From positions 1,302,001 to 1,366,000 of the forward strand of contig NZ_CP132744.1 of the NCBI RefSeq assembly GCF_037477895.1: a DNA stretch of 64,000 nt. The letters are read 5' to 3'. Every line of letters begins with the position of its first letter. Positions within the stretch are counted from its first letter, which is position 1. Origin of the DNA: Mycetohabitans endofungorum (lineage in GTDB: Bacteria > Pseudomonadota > Gammaproteobacteria > Burkholderiales > Burkholderiaceae). A model generated the notes under the pieces. The model made no database searches. It was not told the origin of the DNA and saw nothing but the letters and a program-made list of their open reading frames with translations. Below are positions 56,744-64,000 of this stretch, one piece after another. The position numbers were made by a program, and so were the translations under genes.

Positions 56744-57052
56744 CTAACGGGGAGACGAATGGAATTCTTCTGGCGTGTATGCATTGATCGACAGCGCGTG
56801 GATACCGCGCTGCATCGCATCAGAGAGCGCATCATACACTAGCCGGTGCCGCGCCACCCGGGTATGGCCGTCGAACGCGGCCGAAACGACGGTCACTGTA
56901 TAGTGACCGCCGGCAACCGCGCCGGCGTGTCCGGCATGTTGTGCGCTGTCGTCGCGGATCTCCAGTGTAAGCGGCGACAGGGCGGCGCCTAGGCGCGCGC
57001 GGATCAGCGCGATGCGCTGCTCGGCCGAGGCGGTCAAGAATACATCGGTCAT
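56744..57052 (-). CDS. bolA: BolA family protein
   Basis: 102 aa. IRARLGAALSPLTLEIRDDSAQHAGHAGA and HYTVTVVSAAFDGHTRVARHRLVYDAL are the BolA/KH-like fold signatures; the conserved C-terminal GIHALSINAYTPEEF is present. BolA proteins act with monothiol glutaredoxins in iron-sulfur handling and affect morphology and stress responses. Four bases separate it from yciB. Confidence 0.92.
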   Translation of the reverse strand: MTDVFLTASAEQRIALIRARLGAALSPLTLEIRDDSAQHAGHAGAVAGGHYTVTVVSAAFDGHTRVARHRLVYDALSDAMQRGIHALSINAYTPEEFHSSPR

Positions 57053-57056
57053 CAGC

Positions 57057-57587
57057 TTATTCTTCCTTCATGTGCCGGGCGAGCCACAGACTCTGCGCGA
57101 CGATGAACACGAGCATCGCGCCAGTCGTGCCAAACAGCTTGAAGTCGACCCAGGTATCGGTCGAGAACCGGTACGCGACAAACAAGTTGGCGGTGCCCAG
57201 TGCCGCGAAGAACAGCGCCCAGGCGACGTTGAGTTGGTCCCAGATCGGCGAGGGCAGTTTGATTTGCGCGCTCACTGCTTTCTGAATCAGATTCTTGCGC
57301 AGCACAAATTGCGAAAACAGCATCGCCAGCGAAAATGCCCAGTACAGCACGGTCGGTTTCCACTTGATAAACGTGTCGTTATGCAGCACCAGGGTCGCGC
57401 CGCCAAATACGACAACGATCGCCAGGCTCACCCACAGCATCGGATCGACGCGCCGATGGCGAAACGCCGACCACGTGACCTGCACTAGCACGGCGGCGAT
57501 CGCCACGCCGGTTGCGACATAGATGTTCCAAACTTTGAATGCAACGAAAAAAAGCGCGATGGGCAGCAGGTCAAACAGGAGTTTCAT
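57057..57587 (-). CDS. yciB: Inner-membrane septation protein YciB/IspA-like
   Basis: 176 aa from [17 protein letters not shown], with about five membrane helices. [19 protein letters not shown] and [20 protein letters not shown] are family blocks. YciB proteins affect envelope homeostasis and septation. ATG at 57587 was chosen because the family starts there; an in-frame ATG lies six codons earlier. 30 bases downstream of msrB. Confidence 0.92.
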   Translation of the reverse strand: MKLLFDLLPIALFFVAFKVWNIYVATGVAIAAVLVQVTWSAFRHRRVDPMLWVSLAIVVVFGGATLVLHNDTFIKWKPTVLYWAFSLAMLFSQFVLRKNLIQKAVSAQIKLPSPIWDQLNVAWALFFAALGTANLFVAYRFSTDTWVDFKLFGTTGAMLVFIVAQSLWLARHMKEE

Positions 57588-57617
57588 GGTGGCGGGATCT
57601 GGCAAACGGGCATCGGT

Positions 57618-58103
57618 TTAGCTGGGATCGAATTGTAACGCAGCCGAGTTGATGCAATAGCGCAACCCGGTCGGCGCGGGGCCATCGTTGAACACGTGCC
57701 CGAGGTGCGCGTCGCACACGTTGCAGCGCACCTCGATGCGCAGCATGCCATGCGAGCGGTCCGTCTTCTCGATAATGACCTCGCCATGGATTGGCTTGAA
57801 GTAGCTGGGCCAGCCGCAGCCTGCATCGAACTTCGTCGACGATTCGAACAGCGGCGTGCCACAGCAAACGCAATGATAGACGCCGCGTTCCCAGTGATCC
57901 CAGTACGCGCCGGTAAACGGGCGCTCGGTCGCCGCGCGGCGGGTGACCTCGAAAGCCATCGGCGCGAGTTGCTCGCGCCACTCGGCATCGGACTTGCGCA
58001 CCGTATGTTGTGCCGCCGCCGCGAGCGGCTCGCCTGCCGCCGCGCTACACGAGACCGGGTGCGCCGGGTCTGTCAGGCCGGAAGGGTTGCGGATATCAGC
58101 CAT
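57618..58103 (-). CDS. msrB: Peptide methionine-(R)-S-oxide reductase
   Basis: 161 aa from the ATG at 58103, which has AGGAGG nine bases upstream. Zinc site CVCC and [12 protein letters not shown], the [11 protein letters not shown] block, and the catalytic Cys in [10 protein letters not shown] are all present. MsrB reduces the R-sulfoxide of methionine in proteins. The first 35 residues are a non-conserved extension without a signal peptide. Confidence 0.95.
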   Translation of the reverse strand: MADIRNPSGLTDPAHPVSCSAAAGEPLAAAAQHTVRKSDAEWREQLAPMAFEVTRRAATERPFTGAYWDHWERGVYHCVCCGTPLFESSTKFDAGCGWPSYFKPIHGEVIIEKTDRSHGMLRIEVRCNVCDAHLGHVFNDGPAPTGLRYCINSAALQFDPS

Positions 58104-58226
58104 GATGGAATGCCTCCTGCTAATGAACGAGTGTGGACACACTTGTTGGCGACGACCATGCGAATCGTGCCGCCGTCACCCGTGCGGCTGCCGTAGCGAT
58201 GGTCGTGTGCATCACACGGCAGCCGC

Positions 58227-59777
58227 TCAGGACGAACAACTCACCGAAAGCGACGCGGCCCAATCCGGCGGCAGGGCCGCGTAGGCTTCATACTCGAGTT
58301 GCTCGTCGAACGGGTGCGACAAGACCTGCAATAGCCGCGCAATTTCGGTGAAATCCTTTTCGTTCGCTGCGCGGACCGCCTGTTCAGCCAAATGGTTGCG
58401 TAGAACGTATTTCGGATTGACGCGGTTCATCGCCGCGCGACGCGTCGCATCGTCTGCGGGCTCGGTTTTCAGCCGCTGTCGATAAGCGGCTGCCCATGCA
58501 TCGAACGCAGCACGATCGACGAACAAGTCCCGCACGGGTGCGTCACCGGAAGCATCGTGCCGGCGCACACCGGCCATGCGCCGAAAGGTCAATGTGAAGT
58601 CGGCGTGATTCGCGTGCATAAGCGCCAACAGACGATTAATCAATGCGACATCGTCCGGTTCGGCCGTGGTCAGTCCAAGTTTGGCACGGAAACGTGCCTC
58701 CAGTGCTGGGCCGAAGTGGGCTTGGTATTCCTGCAGCGCATCGCGTGCATCCACGATCGCACGCTCATCCCCGGCCGTGCCCCGGTGCGCGCCGATCAGT
58801 GGCAAGAGCGCCTGCGCCAGACACATCAAATTCCAGCGGCCCACGTGCGGCTGTTGCTGGTACGCATATCGCCCAGACGTGTCGGAGTGGTTGCAGATAT
58901 GGTTTGCGTCGAAGCCGTCGATGAAGCCGAACGGCCCATAGTCAATCGTTAGTCCAATGATCGACATGTTGTCCGTATTCATTACGCCATGGCAGAAACC
59001 CACGGCTTGCCAATGCGCTATCAACGCGGCCGTGCGCTCGCAGACGGCCGCCAGCAATGCGAGGTAGGGATCCTGCACATCGCGGCAGAACGGGAATGCA
59101 TGCTCGATCACATGGTCTGCGAGCCGACGCAACGCTTCCACTTGCCCAGTCGAATAGAAGTGCTCGAAATGGCCAAACCGAATGAATGTGGGCGCGACAC
59201 GCGTCGTGACTGCCGCCGTTTCCACCGTCTCGCGATAGACTGGTGCGTCTGAGCCGATCACACACAACGCGCGCGTGGTCGGAACGCCGAGAAAGTGCAT
59301 CGCCTCCGAGCACAGGAATTCGCGGATCGAAGAGCGCAGCACCGCCCGACCATCGCCCATGCGTGAGTAGGGGGTCCGGCCACCGCCCTTAATCTGTATT
59401 TCCTGGGGCTGTCCGCGATGCTCGGTCTCGCCGAGCGTCAACGCGCGTCCGTCGCCGAGTTGGCCGGCCCAGACGCCGAACTGGTGGCCGGAATACACGC
59501 TGGCGAAGGGCAACGCCGCGTGCTCCAGGTATCGCGTCAGATTACCGCAGAAGTAGTCAGCGAATGCGGGGTCGGTCAGTGCTGCGGCACTCAGGCCGAG
59601 TTCATGCGCGAGGTCGGTGGAAACAGCGACCACATACGGATCGGGCAACGGCGCGGCGCTTTGCCGCGTGAGGAACTGCGTGCCAAGCTGGGAGAACGCG
59701 CCGGGCCGATTCGGATCGATTGCGCCCGCGAATGCCGGCTGTTTGTGAACAACGGTGTCGCTTTGGGAAAACGCCAT
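58227..59777 (-). CDS. selO: SelO/YdiU protein adenylyltransferase (pseudokinase fold)
   Basis: 516 aa. [18 protein letters not shown], the glycine-rich [34 protein letters not shown], catalytic loop [11 protein letters not shown] and the metal site [12 protein letters not shown] are intact. SelO transfers AMP to Ser/Thr/Tyr on redox-linked proteins. The C-terminus ends SVSCSS; the penultimate-region Cys matches the place of selenocysteine in eukaryotic SelO. 123 nt upstream of msrB on the same strand, a related redox role. Confidence 0.95.
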   Translation of the reverse strand: MAFSQSDTVVHKQPAFAGAIDPNRPGAFSQLGTQFLTRQSAAPLPDPYVVAVSTDLAHELGLSAAALTDPAFADYFCGNLTRYLEHAALPFASVYSGHQFGVWAGQLGDGRALTLGETEHRGQPQEIQIKGGGRTPYSRMGDGRAVLRSSIREFLCSEAMHFLGVPTTRALCVIGSDAPVYRETVETAAVTTRVAPTFIRFGHFEHFYSTGQVEALRRLADHVIEHAFPFCRDVQDPYLALLAAVCERTAALIAHWQAVGFCHGVMNTDNMSIIGLTIDYGPFGFIDGFDANHICNHSDTSGRYAYQQQPHVGRWNLMCLAQALLPLIGAHRGTAGDERAIVDARDALQEYQAHFGPALEARFRAKLGLTTAEPDDVALINRLLALMHANHADFTLTFRRMAGVRRHDASGDAPVRDLFVDRAAFDAWAAAYRQRLKTEPADDATRRAAMNRVNPKYVLRNHLAEQAVRAANEKDFTEIARLLQVLSHPFDEQLEYEAYAALPPDWAASLSVSCSS

Positions 59778-60217
59778 GAGCGCTCCGGTGTCGTATCAGC
59801 TTCTATTGTAAATCGTCTGTCGTTGGCTTGCCGATCCTTAGCGAGCCGTGTGAGCATGGCAATGCCGTAGCCCACGATTGTACTGATGGACCGAAATGCA
59901 TCATAAGACGACACGATGCGCACCTTTACTCGCTAGATGAAGGGTAGTTAGTTCAGGTAGCGGATAATTCGTTGTGGGTCTCGTCGTTGATCGCGCATGC
60001 AGTGCGGCATTTCAGCGATGTCAAGATTGTGTTCCAACGCATCGACGGGGCGCCCATGCACGATGGCTGCCACGCGGCCGCCGCATGGCGGCATGCGACA
60101 GAATCGCCGATCAGAGGCAAAATGGCGGGCTTGCTGGTTCACCCCGCGACGCGATGATCGCCGCGTCGCGATGCAATGCAAGTTCAAATTGTCGGATCAG
60201 CGGCCAAGGAGGCAGAT
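59778..60217. other. Intergenic stretch with no gene recognised
   Basis: 440 nt between the divergent selO and Dabb genes. Short open frames exist on both strands (for example a minus frame ending RDPQRIIRYLN at about 59948), but none has a family match or good ribosome site. It may hold two promoters and the residue of a lost gene. Confidence 0.4.
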
Positions 60218-60520
60218 GTGCTGAAACATATTGTCATGTGGAAATTGAAGGAGCAAGCCGAAGGTGCGGATCGCGCAACGAACGCAGTCCGACTGAAAGC
60301 GATGCTTGAAGGCTGTCGAAACATCGTGTCCGGCATGCGCCGCTTCGAGGTCGGCATCGCGACGCCGGGGCTCGAGGCGACCTATGACGTGGTGCTCGTG
60401 TCCGAGTTCGATGACAAGGCCGCGCTTGAGGCCTATGCAGTCCATCCCGAGCACGAGAAAATCAAGGCGTTTGTTGCGAGTGTACGCGACGCGCGGCAGT
60501 GCATCGACTATGAAGCCTAA
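60218..60520 (+). CDS. Dabb (stress-responsive alpha/beta barrel) domain protein
   Basis: 100 aa from a GTG start with AAGGAGG upstream. VLKHIVMWKLKEQAEGADR, SGMRRFEVGI, TYDVVLVSEFDDKAALEAYAVHPEHEKIKAFV and CIDYEA fit the Dabb family, small ferredoxin-like dimers with unclear substrates. The stop overlaps the thioesterase start by 11 nt, so the two are coupled. Confidence 0.87.
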   Translation: MLKHIVMWKLKEQAEGADRATNAVRLKAMLEGCRNIVSGMRRFEVGIATPGLEATYDVVLVSEFDDKAALEAYAVHPEHEKIKAFVASVRDARQCIDYEA

Positions 60521-61016
60521 TACCGCGCCCGTGGCGAACGATACACCGCCGGCCGCAGTGCAAGCGCTGAGCAGTCCATTCGTCGACCATCTGGGCGTAC
60601 GGCTCGTCCAGGCGGCGCACGGGCACAGCGAGGTGGTGCTGCCACTCACGGCGTTGCACCTGAATACATGGGACGTCGCGCACGGCGGCGTGACGATGAC
60701 GCTGCTCGACGTGGGCCTGGCACTGGCCGCGCGCTCGTTGAGTAGCGGCGCGGGCGTGGTCACCGTCGAGATGAAGACCAACTTCATGCAACCCGGACGC
60801 GGCGAACTTCGGGCCCGGGCGCGGGTGCTGCACCGCTCCGCGACAATGGCTTATTGTGAGGGTGAGGTGCATGATAGCGACGGACGCTTCGTCGCCAAGG
60901 CGCTGGGCACGTTCAAGTACCTGAGCGCATTAGCCGTAGGTCGCGAGATCACCCACCAGCGGGTGGTACCGCAACCGGCTGTGCCGGACGCCGACCCGGC
61001 GCCGACGCACGACTGA
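60510..61016 (+). CDS. PaaI-type acyl-CoA thioesterase (hotdog fold)
   Basis: 168 aa. The hotdog core has NTWDVAHGGVTMTLLDVGLALAAR with the active-site Asp in LLDVG and the motif HGG. VTVEMKTNFMQPG and CEGEVHDSDGRFVAKALGTFKYL follow. It would hydrolyse aromatic or medium acyl-CoA thioesters. The last 25 residues are a variable Pro-rich tail. It sits upstream of a broken oxidoreductase in the same direction. Confidence 0.88.
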   Translation: MKPNTAPVANDTPPAAVQALSSPFVDHLGVRLVQAAHGHSEVVLPLTALHLNTWDVAHGGVTMTLLDVGLALAARSLSSGAGVVTVEMKTNFMQPGRGELRARARVLHRSATMAYCEGEVHDSDGRFVAKALGTFKYLSALAVGREITHQRVVPQPAVPDADPAPTHD

Positions 61017-61038
61017 CGTTCACCCCCAGGACGGAGAT

Positions 61039-62050
61039 ATGAGTGCATCGAATCAAGCAGCAGTGAATCACCAGATTTGGCTAGTGTCGCGTCCGGCCGC
61101 AGAGCCGTCGCACGACAATTTCCGGCTCGTGCAAATGCCGCTGGAGCCACTCGCGCCTGGCCAGGTTCGCGTCCGCAATCATTACCCGTCCCTCGATCCG
61201 TACATGCGCGGCCGCAGGAGCGACGCGAAATCGTATGCGCCGCCGCAGCCGTTGGAGCAAGTCATGCTCGGCGGCACGGTCGGTGAGGTCGTGGAATCGA
61301 CCCCTCCGCAATGGCACGTCGATGACAAGGGGCTGGCGAAGTTTGGCTGGCAGGAATATGGCACGTCAGATGGCACTGACATGGAAAAGATCGACGACAC
61401 GCGCGTGCCTTTGTCCGCCTATCTCGGCCCGGTCGGCATGCCGGGCGTCACCGCCTGGTACGGGCTGAACCGGATCATTGCGCCCCGGCCGGGCAGCACA
61501 GTAGTGGTCAGCGCGGCCAGTGTTGCGGTCGGCAGTGTCGTCGGCCAGTTGGCCAAGCTGAGCGGCGCGCGCGGTCGGCATCGCAGGAGGCGCAGACAAG
61601 TGCCGCTACGTCGTCGAGACGCTCGGCTTCGATGCGTGCATTGACTATAAGGCAGCCGATTGGTACCAGGACTTGCAACGCGCGACGCCGGATGGTGTCG
61701 ATGGCTGCTTTGAAAACGTTGGCGGCGTGGTGTTCGACGCAACGCTTACGCGGATGAATCCATTCGGCCGCATCGCGCTATGCGGGATGATCGCGGGCTA
61801 CAACGGCGAGTCCGCGCCGCTCAAGCATCCGGCGCTGATCGTCACGCAGCGGCTGTGCGTGCAGGACTTCATCGTCTCGGAGCACCTCGACGTATGGCCG
61901 CAGGCGCTGCGCGAACTTGGCGAATGGGTGGCCGCCCAATGCTTACACTATCGCGAAAGCATCGCAGAAGGCCTGGACAGTGCGGTGGATGCCTTCATCG
62001 GCTTATTCAAAGGCCGCAATTTTGGCAAGCAGCTGGTTAAGCTGGTCTAA
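61039..62050 (+). pseudogene. NADP-dependent oxidoreductase (MDR, zinc-free), frameshifted
   Basis: The first frame gives VRVRNHYPSLDPYMRGR, GGTVGEVVES, GMPGVTAWYGLNRI and VVVSAASVAVGSVVGQLAKL. After about 61575 the protein continues in the +1 frame: VGIAGGADKCRYVVETLGF, DGCFENVGGVVFDATL, CGMIAGYNG and LFKGRNFGKQLVKLV. The break is in GGCGCGCGCGG, where 2 nt seem lost. Repaired, it would be a normal 336-aa medium-chain reductase (curcumin/alkenal reductase-like). Probably inactive. Confidence 0.87.
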
Positions 62051-62149
62051 GCGCGCGCCAGGCACGGATACGGCGTGGGCGCGCACGCAGTTGGCGTCTC
62101 ATTGGCGCCTGACGCGGATCGCAGTCCGTTTGCCTCTGCGTCGGACCGC

Positions 62150-63169
62150 TCAAGGCGCTTGCGTCGGCAGCGGGTACGGCAGCGGTAAAAACGCCAGCGT
62201 TGGGCCGTGCGGAGAGCCGACGTGGATCGAGCCGGTATCGAGTGCGCCAAGCTTAAGCTGGACCAGGCAATCGACACCGCCTTCGGGAGCCGCAGCGGCA
62301 TTGACTACCATCCCGCACGGCTGGCTAGGGTCCTCCGAATGAAACACCTCGACGCCGGCGTGCGCCTGCGCGGCGTGTGCCAGCACCGTGCGGCGCTTGA
62401 TCGTGCCGCGATACTGAGAACGGGCGACCACTTCCTGCCCCGGATAGCAGCCCTTGCGGAAGTTGACGCCACCGACTAGTTCGAAATTTATCATCTGCGG
62501 CACGAACTGCTCGCTCGTCGCGGCATTCACACGCGGCTCGCCCGCGCGGATGTCAAGCCAGTCCCACAGTGCGGGATCGGCCCGTCGCGCGCGATGCGTC
62601 GCATCCAGTGCGGCAAGCTTCGCCTCAACTGCGGCCTTCGGCCCGACCCACAAGAAACGGGGCATGCTGTTCGCATCCGGCATGCGGATCAATTCCCCGC
62701 AGGCCGCGTCAATCTTCACGTGCACGCCGTCGGGCAACGCGTCGAAACACTGCGATAGCGCGGCACGGACATCGCCGGCAAAGCCGACCACGGCAAGGCC
62801 GTCGGTGGCGTTGATCAGCCGCGCTTTCGCACGTAGCACGAACATCGACAATCGCTTCTGAAGCGGCGCGACCAGATCCGCGGAAACCAGCATGCGCACC
62901 GCATCGCCGGCACGCCAAACCAGCAACGTGGCAAGCAGTCGCCCCTTGGGTGAACAAAAGCCGGCCAGCCGCACGCTGCCTGCTTCGAGCGTTTGAATAT
63001 CATTGGTCAATTGACCATGCAGGAAGCCCGCTGCGTCGTCGCCGTGCACATCGATCACGCCGAACTGGTCGAGCACTATATAAGCACCCCGTTCAGCGTG
63101 AAGCGCGTCGAACGCGTCGGTGTCACGCCCCGCATCGCCTGGCCCGATGGCTTTAGAGAATGTATTCAT
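62150..63169 (-). CDS. ygfZ: Folate-binding Fe-S cluster repair protein YgfZ
   Basis: About 339 aa. The signature KGCYPGQEVVARSQYRGTIKRR is intact, with its Cys. QFGVIDVHGDDAAGFLHGQLTNDI, RLAGFCSPKGRLLA and QMINFELVGGVNF are family blocks. YgfZ uses tetrahydrofolate to support assembly of certain iron-sulfur proteins. ATG at 63169 is preferred; TTG at 63175 is also in frame. In relatives it is divergent from mltG; here the divergent side holds mobile DNA instead. Confidence 0.93.
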   Translation of the reverse strand: MNTFSKAIGPGDAGRDTDAFDALHAERGAYIVLDQFGVIDVHGDDAAGFLHGQLTNDIQTLEAGSVRLAGFCSPKGRLLATLLVWRAGDAVRMLVSADLVAPLQKRLSMFVLRAKARLINATDGLAVVGFAGDVRAALSQCFDALPDGVHVKIDAACGELIRMPDANSMPRFLWVGPKAAVEAKLAALDATHRARRADPALWDWLDIRAGEPRVNAATSEQFVPQMINFELVGGVNFRKGCYPGQEVVARSQYRGTIKRRTVLAHAAQAHAGVEVFHSEDPSQPCGMVVNAAAAPEGGVDCLVQLKLGALDTGSIHVGSPHGPTLAFLPLPYPLPTQAP

Positions 63170-63252
63170 GTTCAAGCTGCGTTGTCAATTCTGACTTTGG
63201 CTTAGGCAAGCAAGTATTATATGCTTTCTGGCTATATTGGCGATATCCGCCA

Positions 63253-63326
63253 ATGGCACACCCGGCAAGGCTTTCAGCCATTCCGGATTAGATGCCTTGT
63301 GCCATAGAATAGGCCGTGTGCCATAG
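63253..63326. repeat. Cluster of TGGCACA/TGTGCCA repeats beside integrase
   Basis: TGTGCCATAG occurs at 63298-63307 and 63317-63326, 19 bp apart, and ATGGCACA lies in opposite orientation near 63252. They lie between ygfZ and the 3' end of the integrase gene, where arm-type or core integrase sites would be expected. The binding role is inferred. Confidence 0.45.
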
Positions 63327-63331
63327 ATTGA

Positions 63332-64000
63332 TTATCGTAGCGGTCTGACGCGCTCAGGTTTGCGGCGATAAATCCGTTCTGTAACCTTGCCGTCAGCGTG
63401 TGCTAACAAGCGGCGGGCGTGCTCTAACGTCTGTGCATCACTGGCGCACTTCGCGCGCAGGTCATGTTCAGTGAATCGCTCTTTGATTTTTGTGACCCTG
63501 AGGACCTTGTTCATAAAGTTGTGCCACATCCCGTCCCATCCCCTGGCGAGTCCGTTTTCTTCGTTGTAATAGCACGCGCCCCGGCCTGTGCAGAAGAGCC
63601 ACGGTGCAACATGGACCGGACGCGCGGCCTTGGCTGCGGCAACCGCAGCACGTAGCTCATCGGACCACTCAATGATTAGCTGCTTTCCGGTGGAGCTTTT
63701 GGTCTTGCCGGGTGTCACATGAATGCCATCTTCCTTGAGACTGGATTCCGTAATACGCAACAGGTCGCCGCGTCGCAGGCCGGTAAGAAGCTTGATTCGG
63801 ATATACGCCTGGATCGCACGAACGCTTCCTGATTTCCGGCGCGCAGGCAGCGACAGGCACTCGATGATTTCCCAGTCTTCAATGTACCGGTCACGTGGCT
63901 TTTCGCCTTTGAGACGCACTTCGCCCTTGAACGGGTGCCGATCAAGATAGCCCCACTCAACGGCTTTCGTGTACGCGTGCGACAGCACTGCGACTTCGCG
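63332..64000 (-). CDS. Tyrosine recombinase (phage-type integrase), partial
   Basis: The frame is open to the window edge on its 5' side. It contains YTKAVEWGYLDRHPF, KLLTGLRRGDLLRI (catalytic Arg I), GKTKSSTGKQLII (Lys), TEHDLRAKCAS (His-x-x-Arg) and LLAHADGKVTERIYRRK (His and the nucleophile Tyr), so all catalytic residues are in view. The N-terminal core-binding part is outside. It should drive integration of an element that extends to the right. The gene ends 162 bp from ygfZ, so the element junction is probably in that gap. Confidence 0.9.
   Translation of the reverse strand, partial: REVAVLSHAYTKAVEWGYLDRHPFKGEVRLKGEKPRDRYIEDWEIIECLSLPARRKSGSVRAIQAYIRIKLLTGLRRGDLLRITESSLKEDGIHVTPGKTKSSTGKQLIIEWSDELRAAVAAAKAARPVHVAPWLFCTGRGACYYNEENGLARGWDGMWHNFMNKVLRVTKIKERFTEHDLRAKCASDAQTLEHARRLLAHADGKVTERIYRRKPERVRPLR

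Noticed and set aside
1..64000. CRISPR arrays, rRNA genes or a replication origin
   Set aside because: No regularly spaced repeats, no rRNA-like sequence and no DnaA-box cluster were seen.

Overview
The window reads as chromosomal DNA of a high-GC betaproteobacterium in the Burkholderiaceae. The evidence is gene content and order: tig-clpP-clpX-lon followed by HU, tRNA-Val and ppiD remnants, mfd divergent from ispD-ispF, an envZ/ompR pair, nnr-pgi, purL, and yciB-bolA-parvulin. The mix of housekeeping genes, a very large orphan NRPS gene, insertion sequences and many fresh pseudogenes suggests a Mycetohabitans-like (endofungal Burkholderia) genome. That genus call is inference from gene content only.

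Layout. 1-2300: the end of one histidine kinase, a REC-kinase-REC hybrid kinase, and a VapC-type toxin with a ribbon-helix-helix antitoxin behind a palindromic operator. 2400-5200: a radical SAM/UdgX operon behind a perfect LexA box. 5200-19400: DUF2945 and DUF1289 proteins, a PLP dehydratase, argE, mfd, ispD-ispF, the EnvZ/OmpR pair, a Tat-exported DUF1501 protein, a squalene/phytoene synthase-like protein, tRNA-Leu and a MarR regulator. 20000-26300: trigger factor, ClpP, ClpX and Lon.

26300-43000 is the accessory core. Between lon and the tRNA-Val/ppiD block, where HU (hupB) normally sits, there are: an orphan promoter, an IS3-family remnant, a 0.5-kb leader region, a 13.5-kb four-module NRPS gene, an IS5-family element inserted in the last codons of that NRPS gene, a decayed internal piece of hupB, and a roughly 0.97-kb remnant holding DUF29 and S24-repressor fragments. 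The remnant is bounded by a 17-bp direct repeat of the hupB 3' end. The true hupB 3' end lies just before tRNA-Val. The NRPS layout is C-A-T / dual C/E-A-T / LCL-A-T / dual C/E-A-T-TE. It predicts a tetrapeptide D-(Val/Ile)-L-X-D-Phe-L-(Tyr/Phe), possibly N-acylated.

43000-64000: ppiD, a small lipoprotein, a truncated ABC ATPase, a HigB toxin pseudogene beside intact HigA, pgi, nnr, a decayed gene, purL, the parvulin-bolA-yciB-msrB cluster, selO, a Dabb protein, a thioesterase, a frameshifted oxidoreductase, ygfZ, and at the right edge a tyrosine recombinase that starts another mobile element. Several pseudogenes broke by what look like 2-bp losses at GC-alternating runs, consistent with ongoing genome reduction.
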